57,589 bases of DNA, taken from Phycisphaerales bacterium (GTDB taxonomy: Bacteria; Planctomycetota; Phycisphaerae; SM23-33; FEN-1343). This document shows, piece by piece, positions 1-7,851 of the stretch. Positions within the stretch are counted from its first letter, which is position 1, and each line of letters starts with the position of its first letter. The translations under genes were made by a program, and so were the position numbers. The stretch is taken from NCBI GenBank assembly GCA_003171335.1, contig PMYD01000138.1:1-57589 (forward strand). The letters run 5' to 3'. Below the pieces are notes generated by a model. That model worked only from the letters and a program-made list of their open reading frames with translations, ran no database searches and was not told where the DNA came from.

Positions 1-135
1 ATGCCCTCACGCCGCAGGCCGCCCGGGCGGCCAAGGCGGGTGGGCATGTCTTGGCGACAGCGGCATGTCCTGCCCCAGCGAACGCCCATGCCCACTCATC
101 TGGTGCTTTCGCCCCAGACGTGAGGGCATGCCACC
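1..135. repeat. Dispersed TIR element, copy A (left end cut by window)
   Basis: The right terminus is CGTGAGGGCATGCCACC and the left end starts inside the inverse motif at base 1. Internal GGTGGGCATG and CATGCCCAC motifs are also present. This is the same family as the full copies at 24897-25039 and 29311-29448. It lies just beyond the stop codon of the metallophosphoesterase gene. Confidence 0.8.
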
Positions 136-141
136 TGTCCA

Positions 142-921
142 TCACGTCTTCTGCGCCAGCCGGAAGATCGGAATCTCCGCCCGCGCGTTGAGCCGGATCG
201 GCAGGCCCACAAAGCCCACGCCGCGGCTGGTGTACACGCGGCAGCGGGGGCCCTGCATCCAGCCGCGCCAGTATTGGCGGTGCTCGATCCGCGTCATGGC
301 GGGATGGCCGAACAGGACGATCTGCCCGCCGTGCGTGTGGCCGCTGAGCATGATGTCCACGCGTGCGGCGGCGGGGATCTCCTCGGCCTCGTCGGGGTTG
401 TGGCTCAGCAGGACCACCGGCAGCGAGCCATCCGCGCCGGCCAGGGCGGCGGCGATATCCGGCCGGCCGCGCCGGTGGTCGTCGATGCCGGCCAGGACCA
501 TCGCGGCCCCGCCGCGCTCGAGCACGCGGTGCTCGTTGAGCAGCAGCTCTACGCCGATGTCGCGATACGCCCTGGCCGCCGCACGCCAGCCGCCGTAGTA
601 CTCGTGATTGCCGAGCACGGCGAAGATGCCAAAGGGGGCGCTCAGGCCCGCCAGCACCTTGGCGCAGCGGGCGGCTTCGCTGGACTGGCCGTTGATCAAG
701 TCGCCCAGCAGGCAGATTACATCGGGCCGGCGGTCCATCACCTCCCGCACCACGCGGGCGGCGTAACCATCGCGGGCGAAGCGCCCGTAATGCAGGTCGC
801 TGATCACGGCCAGCGTCGCGCCCGCCAGCCCCTGGCCCAGGTTCGCCAGCGGCAGGTCCATCTCGTGCACATCGATGGGCGTGTGGTCGCCGGGCTTGCC
901 CCACTGGAGGTCCCAGCTCAT
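142..921 (-). CDS. Metallophosphoesterase (YkuE/LpxG-like calcineurin-type)
   Basis: Calcineurin-like phosphoesterase of 259 aa with the full metal-binding set: SDLHYG (D42, H44), GDLIN (D74), GNHEYY (N105, H106), SHNPD (H174) and SGHTHGGQ (H195, H197). This motif order matches the YkuE/DUF-type metallophosphoesterases, which hydrolyse phosphodiester or pyrophosphate bonds, including UDP-diacylglucosamine in some family members. The exact substrate cannot be told here. There is no signal peptide or membrane anchor in the predicted start region, unlike many YkuE proteins that begin with a transmembrane helix. Its start overlaps the stop of the upstream CbiX-like gene by 4 bp (ATGA), so the two are probably translationally coupled. 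Confidence 0.88.
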   Translation of the reverse strand: MSWDLQWGKPGDHTPIDVHEMDLPLANLGQGLAGATLAVISDLHYGRFARDGYAARVVREVMDRRPDVICLLGDLINGQSSEAARCAKVLAGLSAPFGIFAVLGNHEYYGGWRAAARAYRDIGVELLLNEHRVLERGGAAMVLAGIDDHRRGRPDIAAALAGADGSLPVVLLSHNPDEAEEIPAAARVDIMLSGHTHGGQIVLFGHPAMTRIEHRQYWRGWMQGPRCRVYTSRGVGFVGLPIRLNARAEIPIFRLAQKT

Positions 922-1301
922 ACGGATTTCCCATCCGGCAGGAGCGGGCGGATTCGCCGGGCGATCAGTTCGGCCAGCAGCGCATCTGCGCCCAGCGGCT
1001 CGGCGAGCTGGATCTTCACGCCGGCATGACGCTCGCGGGCGGCGGAAAGAACGTGCGGGATATCCACCTGGCTGTGCCGGCCGGCGGCCAGAAAATACGG
1101 GCAGACGATGATCTGGCTGACACCGCCGGCGATGGTGCGATCGATCGCCTCATCCAACGTGGGCTGGCCGATCTCCAGGTGCGCCGTCTCGACCGGCAGC
1201 CCCAGCCGCTGGGCGGCCATTTGGGCCACTTGTGCCAGCGCGGCCGCCGCCTCCGGCTGGCGCGAGCCGTGATCGACCAGAATGACCGCGATAGGCGGCA
1301 T
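918..1301 (-). CDS. cbiX: CbiX-like sirohydrochlorin chelatase, short form
   Basis: A 127-aa single-domain protein of the CbiX/SirB chelatase family. It has the hallmark VDHGSR near the N-terminus (H11) and the second metal-binding histidine in AAGRHSQVDIP (H76). CbiX(S) proteins insert Co2+ or Fe2+ into sirohydrochlorin for cobalamin or siroheme synthesis, often as homodimers. The frame stays open upstream of 1301, but that extension is low-complexity and partly encoded by a dispersed repeat. The ATG at 1299-1301 gives the normal family length and N-terminus. No other tetrapyrrole gene is in the window, so the metal is uncertain. A cobalamin link would fit the corrinoid-type methyltransferase at 53.8 kb, but that is inference. 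Confidence 0.82.
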   Translation of the reverse strand: MPPIAVILVDHGSRQPEAAAALAQVAQMAAQRLGLPVETAHLEIGQPTLDEAIDRTIAGGVSQIIVCPYFLAAGRHSQVDIPHVLSAARERHAGVKIQLAEPLGADALLAELIARRIRPLLPDGKSV

Positions 1302-1420
1302 GCGGCCAATACTATGGCCTTGGCGGCGGCTTGGCAAGGCGGGTGGACGGGTGGCAGGTCCTTGCGCCAGTGCGTAAGTAGCGGACGCATAAGCATGGAT
1401 GATGGATTTGTTCGCCGCTT

Positions 1421-1473
1421 CATGCCCACCCGCCCCGGCCGCTGAAGCGGCCACGGCGTGAGGGCATGCCACC
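1421..1473. repeat. Dispersed TIR element, half copy B
   Basis: Right half only: it begins at CATGCCCACC and ends with GTGAGGGCATGCCACC. It lies in the 253-bp region between the divergent cbiX and DUF115 genes. I see nothing else recognisable in 1302-1420. Confidence 0.75.
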
Positions 1474-1554
1474 TCAGATTCATTTTGTGGCGGGCTCCAG
1501 TTTTCTTTCGCCGTGCCGCTCTGTATAACTGACGCGAGCAGGAGCACCGCCGAC

Positions 1555-3528
1555 ATGGATGTCGTCGCCACAGCCCATCAAAAGCAGCAGACGTTCATCC
1601 GCAATCTTCGGGCGCTGCGCGCCGTTCAGCCGGATCTGGCCGGCCGCCTGGCGGAGTTGTCCGACGACGAGGTCATTTCCCTTGCCCCGGGCATCGGCGG
1701 CCAGCTCACCGGCCGCATCCGCTGCCAGGACGGCCAGGAGGTGCTGCTGGCCAGCCGCTACGACCCCGTCGCCGAAGCCGCGCGCTGGGTGGATGGTTTG
1801 GAGGGTCTCTCGGCCGAGGTGCATACCGTGGTCGTCGTCGGCATGGGCCTGGGCTATCACGTGGCCGAGCTGCTCAAGCGGCGGCGCGGCGGCCTGGTGG
1901 TGGTTCTGGAGCCCTCGGCGGCCGTGGTGCAGGCGGCCCTGCGCTGCGTGGACGTGGCCGGCGACCTGGGGCTGCGCCGGCTGGTCGTGGCCGTGGCCCG
2001 CGGCCGCGAGGAACTGTTTGGCCCGCTGGCCGTTCACAACATCGAATTGATGCTCGGGGCTAGGCTGGCCCAGCACCCCGCCAGCGGTCGCGCGCAGCCG
2101 GCGGCGTGCGCGGAGCTGCGCCAGGCGTATATCGACTACCTCCAGTTCGTCCGCTCCACGCTGGTGACCACGCTGCATATCAGCGAGACCACCTGCGCCA
2201 ATATCCTGCGGAATCTGCCGGCGTACCTCACTTGGCCGGGCGTCCAGGAGTTGAAGGATGCCTGGGCTGGCAAGCCGGGCTTTTGCGTGGCGGCCGGCCC
2301 CTCACTGCGGAAGAACATGCATCTGCTGCGAGCCGTCCAGGGCCGCCTGCCCATCATCGCCGTGCAGACGCTGCTCAAAACGCTCTTGGCGGCGGAGATC
2401 CGGCCCAACTTTGTGACCACGCTGGATTATTCGCCGCAGTCGCAGCGGTTTTACCAGGACCTCGGCGATGTGTCTGATGTGACGCTGATCGCCGAACCCA
2501 AGGTCAATTCCATCGTGCCCGACCACTGGCCCGGGCCGATGCGGATGGTGGCCAACAGCTTCGGTCAGCGCGTGCTGCGCGAGATGGACGATCCGCACGC
2601 CGCCCTGCCGGCCGGGGCCACCGTGGCGCACCTGAGCTTCTACCTGGCCCGCTACCTGGGCTGCGACCCGATCGTGCTGGTGGGGCAGGACCTGGGCTTC
2701 GACGGCAACGTGTACTACGCCCCCGGCACGCCCATCCAGCGGGCTTGGTCGGCGGAACTCAACCGCTTCAACTCCATGGAAATGATGGAGTGGCAGCGGA
2801 TCGCCCGCCTGCGCGGCGTGCTGCAAAAGGTGACGGATATTCACGGCCGGCAGATTTACACCGACGCCCAGATGTTCACCTACCTTCAGCAGTTCGAGCG
2901 CGACATCGCCGACACGCCGACCACCGTGATCGACGCCACGGAGGGCGGGGCGCGCATCGCCGGCACGGAGGTGATGGCGCTGAAGGACGTGCTGGAGAAG
3001 TACTGCCCGGTCGAATCGGGGAAGAGGTGTGGCACAGCCGCCCTCGGCTGTGCCGAAAATGCCGGACCCTCCGCCCTCGCGAACAGCCTGGCCGCACCGC
3101 CCCAGCCTTTGCCGGATGCCGCCCAGCGCTGCCGCCAGGCGGTTGCATCGCTGCGCGAGCGGCTGTCGGAACTGGACCGGATGGACGAGATCTGCCGCCA
3201 CGTGCTCAAACCGTTGCGGCAGATGACCGACGCCTTGGACGATGCCGAACGCTTCAACCACCTGCACGCTCGGATGAACCGCTGGCGGCTGAAGATCGAT
3301 GAGCTGAAGGAAATTTACCATCTCGTCTCCGACGTGGTGCAGCTTGCCGAGCTGAAGCGCGTACAGATGGACAAGGCCCTGGACCGCAAGGAACTCGACG
3401 AGATCGCCGAGCGTCGCGAGCAACTGGCGCGCGACATCCAGTACGTGTCGATCCTCCAGGAGGGCATCACCTGCCTGCGCGGGCTCATTGACGAGGCGAT
3501 CGTGCGGCTGGAGGAAAAGGCCGCATGA
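1555..3528 (+). CDS. DUF115 / MAF-type (MptE-like) glycosylation protein
   Basis: A 657-aa member of the DUF115 (6-hydroxymethylpterin pyrophosphokinase MptE-like) superfamily, which includes motility-accessory-factor proteins. MAF proteins transfer nonulosonic acids to flagellin in Campylobacter, Aeromonas and relatives. A Rossmann-like VVGMGLGYH is at residues 94-102. The diagnostic AAGPSL is near 246 and GQDLGF near 378, followed by a helical C-terminal region. The ATG at 1555 has CAGGAG ten bases upstream; an earlier GTG in frame lacks such a site. The gene overlaps the next by 4 bp, and NeuB and NeuC follow, which supports a role in nonulosonate glycosylation. A perfect hairpin (3031-3054) is inserted in frame in a poorly conserved linker. 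The acceptor (flagellin or surface protein) is unknown; no flagellar gene is in the window. Confidence 0.82.
   Translation: MDVVATAHQKQQTFIRNLRALRAVQPDLAGRLAELSDDEVISLAPGIGGQLTGRIRCQDGQEVLLASRYDPVAEAARWVDGLEGLSAEVHTVVVVGMGLGYHVAELLKRRRGGLVVVLEPSAAVVQAALRCVDVAGDLGLRRLVVAVARGREELFGPLAVHNIELMLGARLAQHPASGRAQPAACAELRQAYIDYLQFVRSTLVTTLHISETTCANILRNLPAYLTWPGVQELKDAWAGKPGFCVAAGPSLRKNMHLLRAVQGRLPIIAVQTLLKTLLAAEIRPNFVTTLDYSPQSQRFYQDLGDVSDVTLIAEPKVNSIVPDHWPGPMRMVANSFGQRVLREMDDPHAALPAGATVAHLSFYLARYLGCDPIVLVGQDLGFDGNVYYAPGTPIQRAWSAELNRFNSMEMMEWQRIARLRGVLQKVTDIHGRQIYTDAQMFTYLQQFERDIADTPTTVIDATEGGARIAGTEVMALKDVLEKYCPVESGKRCGTAALGCAENAGPSALANSLAAPPQPLPDAAQRCRQAVASLRERLSELDRMDEICRHVLKPLRQMTDALDDAERFNHLHARMNRWRLKIDELKEIYHLVSDVVQLAELKRVQMDKALDRKELDEIAERREQLARDIQYVSILQEGITCLRGLIDEAIVRLEEKAA
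3031..3054. repeat. In-frame palindrome inside the DUF115 gene
   Basis: A 10-bp arm GGCACAGCCG, a 4-base loop and the exact reverse complement CGGCTGTGCC. It is translated within a Gly/Ala/Pro-rich linker without breaking the frame. Confidence 0.8.
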
Positions 3529-5117
3529 AAACCATCGCCCTGGTCATGGCCGACCTCGATCGTGACGCGCTGGGCGCCCCCTGCACGCTGGGGGCGGATC
3601 TGGCCGCGGGTAAGCCGGTGCTGCGCTGCACCCTGGAGCGGGTCTCGCGCATCGCAGACCTGGCGGGCATCGTGCTGGCCGGACCGGCTCCGCATGAAGG
3701 CCGGCTGCGCGAGCTGGCCGGGCCGGTCAGGCTGCTGGCTGTGCTGCGCACGAAGGAGTCTTCCAGCCGGCGGATCATGCGTTCGGCGCGGGCCTTCGGC
3801 CGCTACGGCTGGCGCGGCGGCCTGGGCGGCACGACCGTCTTCGACGAGACGTACGATCCTGCCGCCGCCATGGAGGTGCTGGAGCAAACTGGCGCCGAGG
3901 CGCTGCTGCTGGTGGCCGGCGGGGCGGCCCTGCTGGATGTGGGCTGGGCCGAGGCGATGTTGAAACTGCTGCGCGAAGGCGAGGGCCGCCAGCCGCTGAG
4001 TTTCTGCCAGGCGCCGCCGGGCCTGGCGGGTCTGGCCATTGGGGCTACGACGCTGCGCGGCCTGGTGGCCGGCCGGCAGTATCCCGGGCGGCTGCTCTCG
4101 TACCGCCCCGGCGGGCCGGTGGCCGATGCGATTCACCAGGGTTTCAATGTGCCACTGCCCGATGCGCTGATCGCCACGTACCGCCGCTTCGCCGCCGACA
4201 GCCCGCGCGGGCTGTGGCTATGCGGGCAGATCGTCGAGCGGGCCGGAGCGGATGTCGACGGCGCCGCCGCCTGCCGGATTGCCCAGTCGTTGGGCGCTGA
4301 ACCGTGGCCGCGCGAGTTGACGATCGAACTGACCTGCCGCCGGCCGCTGGAGGATGATCTTCGCCCGCCGGGCGACCGGCCGGACCTGCCGGTCGAGTCG
4401 CTGGCGGGCCTTCTGGCCGGACTCGACGAGCCGGGGGATGTGAACATCATGTTCGGCGGGGCGGGCGATGCCCTGCTGCATCCGCACTGGCAGGCCGCGG
4501 CGGCCGCGGCGGTGAAGGTTGGCGTCGTCGGTGTGACCACGTATGGAACTGGCCTGGATGACAGCACCATCGCCGCGCTGCTGGATTCGCCGGTGAGCAT
4601 CGTGCAGGTGAATGTCGACGCCGTGGGCGAGCCGGCGTATGCCGCCTTCAAACGCGGGGGCTCGGCGGCCCAGGTGTGGGCGGCCATCGAGCGGCTCTTC
4701 GAGCGCGGCCGCGCGGCCGGGCGGGAAGACCTGATGGTCGTGCCGGCCATGCTGAAGACGCCGCAAACGCTGGAAGAACAGGATGAATTCTTCGAGCGCA
4801 GCCTCAAGACGACCGGCTGGGGCCTGTTCATCGAGCCCAGCACGGCCGCCGGCCAGTGGCCCGACCGCGCCGTGGTGCACATGGCCCCGCCGCGGCGGTC
4901 CGCCTGCCGCCGGCTGGAGACTAGGCTGACGGTGCTCTCCGACGGCACGATTACCGCCTGCGAAGAGGACATTCATGCCGTGCGGCCGCTGGGCAAAGGT
5001 TCCATCCTGGAGGCCTGGCGCGCTGGCGCGCTGGCCGGCCTGCGCCGACTTCACGAAGACAGGCAGTGGGATCAGGATGCGCTGTGCGGCAAGTGCGAAG
5101 AATTCCATAGAGCATGA
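3525..5117 (+). CDS. SPASM-domain protein with nucleotidyltransferase-like N-terminus, no CxxxCxxC
   Basis: A 530-aa protein. The first ~210 residues resemble a GT-A/cytidylyltransferase fold (MKTIALVMADLD, then GKPVLRCTLERVSRIADL). A central region from about 265 resembles a radical-SAM barrel, but the strand that should hold CxxxCxxC reads ELTIELTCRRPLEDD with a single cysteine (C271). The C-terminus is SPASM-like, with C461, C479, C521 and C524 (ALCGKCEEF). The AdoMet cluster therefore appears lost while the auxiliary cysteines remain. It resembles the SPASM proteins with an NTP-transferase-like domain known from spirochetes (recalled family, not checked). It is coupled to the DUF115 gene by ATGA overlap and followed by neuB, so a role in sugar activation or glycan assembly is likely. 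Function unknown. Confidence 0.62.
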   Translation: MKTIALVMADLDRDALGAPCTLGADLAAGKPVLRCTLERVSRIADLAGIVLAGPAPHEGRLRELAGPVRLLAVLRTKESSSRRIMRSARAFGRYGWRGGLGGTTVFDETYDPAAAMEVLEQTGAEALLLVAGGAALLDVGWAEAMLKLLREGEGRQPLSFCQAPPGLAGLAIGATTLRGLVAGRQYPGRLLSYRPGGPVADAIHQGFNVPLPDALIATYRRFAADSPRGLWLCGQIVERAGADVDGAAACRIAQSLGAEPWPRELTIELTCRRPLEDDLRPPGDRPDLPVESLAGLLAGLDEPGDVNIMFGGAGDALLHPHWQAAAAAAVKVGVVGVTTYGTGLDDSTIAALLDSPVSIVQVNVDAVGEPAYAAFKRGGSAAQVWAAIERLFERGRAAGREDLMVVPAMLKTPQTLEEQDEFFERSLKTTGWGLFIEPSTAAGQWPDRAVVHMAPPRRSACRRLETRLTVLSDGTITACEEDIHAVRPLGKGSILEAWRAGALAGLRRLHEDRQWDQDALCGKCEEFHRA

Positions 5118-5128
5118 GACCCCAAAAA

Positions 5129-5215
5129 GTAGCATGGGCGTCTCGCCCGTGTCCGGGCGTTTTCGCAGCGTGCCATAGACGCCCATGGGACTCACGGGCA
5201 AGATGCCCGTGCTAC
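5129..5215. repeat. Imperfect inverted-repeat element between SPASM gene and neuB
   Basis: The left arm starts GTAGCATGGGCG and the right arm ends GATGCCCGTGCTAC, with inner GGGCG/CGCCC pairs. The element ends 19 bp before the neuB start and could form a hairpin in the leader. It is of a different family from the GGTGGCATGCC elements. Confidence 0.7.
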
Positions 5216-5234
5216 GCCAGAACAGGAGACAGCG

Positions 5235-6332
5235 ATGGCGAGCAAGAAGCGTTGGCCCCAGCAGGTGCAAATCGGCTCGGTGGCGGTGGGCGGCTCCGCG
5301 CCCACGTACATCATTGCGGAAGCCGGTGTGAACCATAACGGCGATCTCTCCCTGGCGCTGGAGATGGTTTCGGCGGCGGCGGCGGTGGGGGCCGACGCGG
5401 TGAAATTCCAGGCCTTTTCCGCCCGCCGGCTGGTCACGCCGGATGCCTCGGCCGCCGGCTACCAGCGGGCCGGCAAGCAGCGCGAGCTGCTCGAGCGGCT
5501 GGAACTCCAGGAGGAGGATTTTGTCGCCATCGCCGGCCAGTGCGCCGCCCACGGCATTGAACTTCTGATCACGCCCTTCAGCCCCGAGGATGTGGCCATG
5601 GTGACCTCCATGGGCGTGCGAGCCATCAAGGTGGCCAGCCCGGACCTGGCTAACCCGCCGCTGCTGAAGGCTGCCGCACGCACCGGCCTGACGGTGGTGC
5701 TCTCTACCGGGGCGGCGGACCTGAAGGAGATCGCCGCGGCTCTGGACACGCTGGCCCAGGCCGGTGCCAGGGAAGTGGCCCTGCTGCACTGCGTTTCGAG
5801 CTATCCCACGCCGCTGCATGAGGCGCAGCTCCGCTGCATCGAGACCCTAAGCAAGAAGTTCGGCACGCCCGTGGGCTACAGCGACCACACGATGGACCTC
5901 CAGACGGGCGAACTGGCCGTGCAGGCAGGGGCCTGCCTGCTGGAAAAGCATTTCACGCTGGATCCGACCCTGGATGGCCCCGACCAGGCGATGAGCCTGC
6001 GGCCGGTTGAACTGGGGACGTACATCAACCGCGCCCGCGCAGCCCGCCGCGGCGAGCTGAACGAATCCGCGCTCGATGAGCCGCACCGCCAAGCCCTGGG
6101 TGACGGCGTGAAGCGCGTGCGGCCGCTGGAGCAGGATGTCCGCCAGGCGGCCCGCTCCAGCGTCACCTCGACGGTGGCGATTGCCAAGGGCACGGTCATC
6201 ACGGCCGCCATGCTCACGGTCAAGCGACCCGCCGGCGGCATTGGGCCCGGCGAACTGGATAAGGTGCCCGGGCGCAAGGCCGCGGTGGATATTCCGGCAG
6301 ATGCGACCATCACGGAGAAGATGCTGAAATAG
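5235..6332 (+). CDS. neuB: N-acetylneuraminate/legionaminate synthase (NeuB family)
   Basis: A 365-aa NeuB-family sialic/legionaminic/pseudaminic acid synthase. It condenses a 6-carbon N-acyl sugar with phosphoenolpyruvate. The TIM-barrel begins IIAEAGVNHNGD and continues with AVKFQAF, TPFSPEDV, KVASPDL, STGAAD, LHCVSSYPTP, GYSDHT and EKHFTLD. A C-terminal antifreeze-like SAF domain covers about 300-365 (ARSSVTSTVAIAKGTVIT, then KRPAGGIGP). The start has AGGAG six bases upstream. With neuC next, the product is probably a neuraminate- or legionaminate-type acid, but NeuB paralogues cannot be separated reliably by eye. No CMP-nonulosonate synthetase (NeuA) is recognisable here, unless the preceding protein's N-terminal domain serves that role. 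Confidence 0.9.
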   Translation: MASKKRWPQQVQIGSVAVGGSAPTYIIAEAGVNHNGDLSLALEMVSAAAAVGADAVKFQAFSARRLVTPDASAAGYQRAGKQRELLERLELQEEDFVAIAGQCAAHGIELLITPFSPEDVAMVTSMGVRAIKVASPDLANPPLLKAAARTGLTVVLSTGAADLKEIAAALDTLAQAGAREVALLHCVSSYPTPLHEAQLRCIETLSKKFGTPVGYSDHTMDLQTGELAVQAGACLLEKHFTLDPTLDGPDQAMSLRPVELGTYINRARAARRGELNESALDEPHRQALGDGVKRVRPLEQDVRQAARSSVTSTVAIAKGTVITAAMLTVKRPAGGIGPGELDKVPGRKAAVDIPADATITEKMLK

Positions 6333-6345
6333 CACGAAGAGAATT

Positions 6346-6525
6346 AGCGGGGATGCAGGGGATGCAGGGGATAAGAAAAAGAGAGTAAAGGCAAGAACGA
6401 TGAGAAGGACAGGCCCCTCCGCATTCTGTCATCCTTGTCGCACCATCATCGCCTTTTGCCATTGTTCCTCGGGGACCTGGGCCTCTTCTCTTGTCTTTAT
6501 CCCCTGTATCCCCTGCATCCCTGCT
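6346..6525. repeat. Word-repeat hairpin (GGGGATGCA word), copy 1
   Basis: The left arm at 6346-6377 repeats GGGGATGCAGGGGATGCA and ends GATAAGAA. The right arm at 6494-6525 is its near-perfect reverse complement. The centre is about 115 bp. A second copy of the same family lies at 26022-26185 and shares part of its flanking and central sequence (AAAGGCAAGAA). Confidence 0.85.
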
Positions 6526-6554
6526 GACTTCTTCTTTTCCTCGAAGGCGGTCCC

Positions 6555-7724
6555 ATGACTCGGGCCCGCCAACCACGCCGGATCGGAATCTTCACCTCCG
6601 GCCGCCAGGATGTCGGTTATCTCCTGCCGGTGGCGCGGGCGGTGCGGGAACACTCGGGGCTGGAGCTGACGGTTTTCCTCAGCGGCACGCATCTGCTCGA
6701 GTGCTATGGCGCGACGGGCCGCGCTTTTCGGGATGCCGGCTTTGCCTGCGTGGATGTGCCGATGATCGCCGATGCGGCCACCTGGGATGGCCAGATCGGC
6801 CCGGGGCCGCTTGCCATGCTGTCCGCGAGCCTGTCGGCGGCCTTGGCCGCCCATCCAGTCGATGTGATGGTCTTGCTGGGCGATCGCATCGAGACGCTCC
6901 AGGCGGCCGTGCTGGCGGTCGCCGACCGGCGGTTTGTCGCGCACATTCACGCCGGCGATCGCGCGCCGGGGGAATTCGACGATGGCAATCGACACGCCAT
7001 TTCCAAGCTGGCGCACGTGCATTTTGCCGCCACGGCGGGGGCGGCCGAGCGGCTGATCCGCATGGGCGAGAGCCCCAGCCGCATTCACCAGGTCGGCTCG
7101 CCGGGCATCGACTCCATCCTCGCCGAGACGCTGCCGGATGAGGCGGCCGCACGCTGTGCTGTCGGCCTGCCGGGTGAGGGGGCGTTTGTCGTCATCCTGC
7201 ACCACCCCTGCGGCCAGGAGGAAGCACAGGAGCGGGCTGATGCCGAGGCCATCTGCCAAGCCGTTGCGGATTCTGGACTTAGGGCCATCTGCCTGGAGCC
7301 AAACTCCGACCCGCACAGGCAAATCGTCTTGGGCGTTTTGCGCCACTTCAGTCGCCAACTCAACTGGCCGATACTTCCCAACATTGAGCGGCGCATCTTT
7401 CTGCGCCTTATGGGCTCGGCCGTGGCGCTGGTGGGTAACAGCTCGGCCGGCATGATCGAGTCGGCGGCGGTGGGCGCGGTGGTGCTGAACGTGGGACGGC
7501 GGCAGCAGGGCCGCGAGCATTCGGCCAACGTCATCCACGTGGCCGCCGACCGCCAGGTGATCGGCCGGTGGCTGATCCGCCTGGAAGAAGAGCCGGCCCT
7601 GGCCGGTACGTACCGCCGGGCCGCCTGCATCTACGGCGATGGCCGGTCCAGCCGGCGGATCGCCGAGGTGCTTTTGGCAATGGAGCTGTCCGCCGCGAGG
7701 CGGGTGAAACTGAACGAATACTGA
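6555..7724 (+). CDS. neuC: UDP-N-acetylglucosamine 2-epimerase, hydrolysing (NeuC family)
   Basis: A 389-aa UDP-GlcNAc 2-epimerase of the hydrolysing NeuC type, which yields ManNAc (or a diacetylated 6-deoxy equivalent) and UDP as substrate for NeuB. Motifs: GIFTSGRQDVGYLLPV at the N-terminus, LLGDRIETLQAA, HIHAGDRAPGEFDDGNRH with AISKLAHVHFAAT, VGSPGIDSI, and VGNSSAGMIESAAVGAVVLN near the C-terminus. These correspond to the two Rossmann halves of the GT-B fold. It follows neuB on the same strand, separated by a 180-bp hairpin element. The last few codons fall inside a 55-bp tandem repeat (7706-7851), so the natural C-terminus may have been set by that repeat. Confidence 0.88.
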   Translation: MTRARQPRRIGIFTSGRQDVGYLLPVARAVREHSGLELTVFLSGTHLLECYGATGRAFRDAGFACVDVPMIADAATWDGQIGPGPLAMLSASLSAALAAHPVDVMVLLGDRIETLQAAVLAVADRRFVAHIHAGDRAPGEFDDGNRHAISKLAHVHFAATAGAAERLIRMGESPSRIHQVGSPGIDSILAETLPDEAAARCAVGLPGEGAFVVILHHPCGQEEAQERADAEAICQAVADSGLRAICLEPNSDPHRQIVLGVLRHFSRQLNWPILPNIERRIFLRLMGSAVALVGNSSAGMIESAAVGAVVLNVGRRQQGREHSANVIHVAADRQVIGRWLIRLEEEPALAGTYRRAACIYGDGRSSRRIAEVLLAMELSAARRVKLNEY

Positions 7725-7851
7725 TGGGTGGCCACGAGGAAACGGTCGCCCGGCAGGGGCGAAACTGAACGAATGGGGATGGGTAGGTCACGAGAAAAAG
7801 TTCGCCCGACGGCGGCGAAACCGACCGAATGGGGATGGGTAGATAAAAATG
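7706..7851. repeat. Tandem direct repeat, ~55-56 bp period, 2.6 copies
   Basis: Units start at 7706, 7761 and 7817 with GAAAC(T/C)GA(A/C)CGAAT, followed by GATGGGT. The first unit contains the neuC stop codon. The last unit runs into the start codon of the HDOD gene. Confidence 0.85.
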
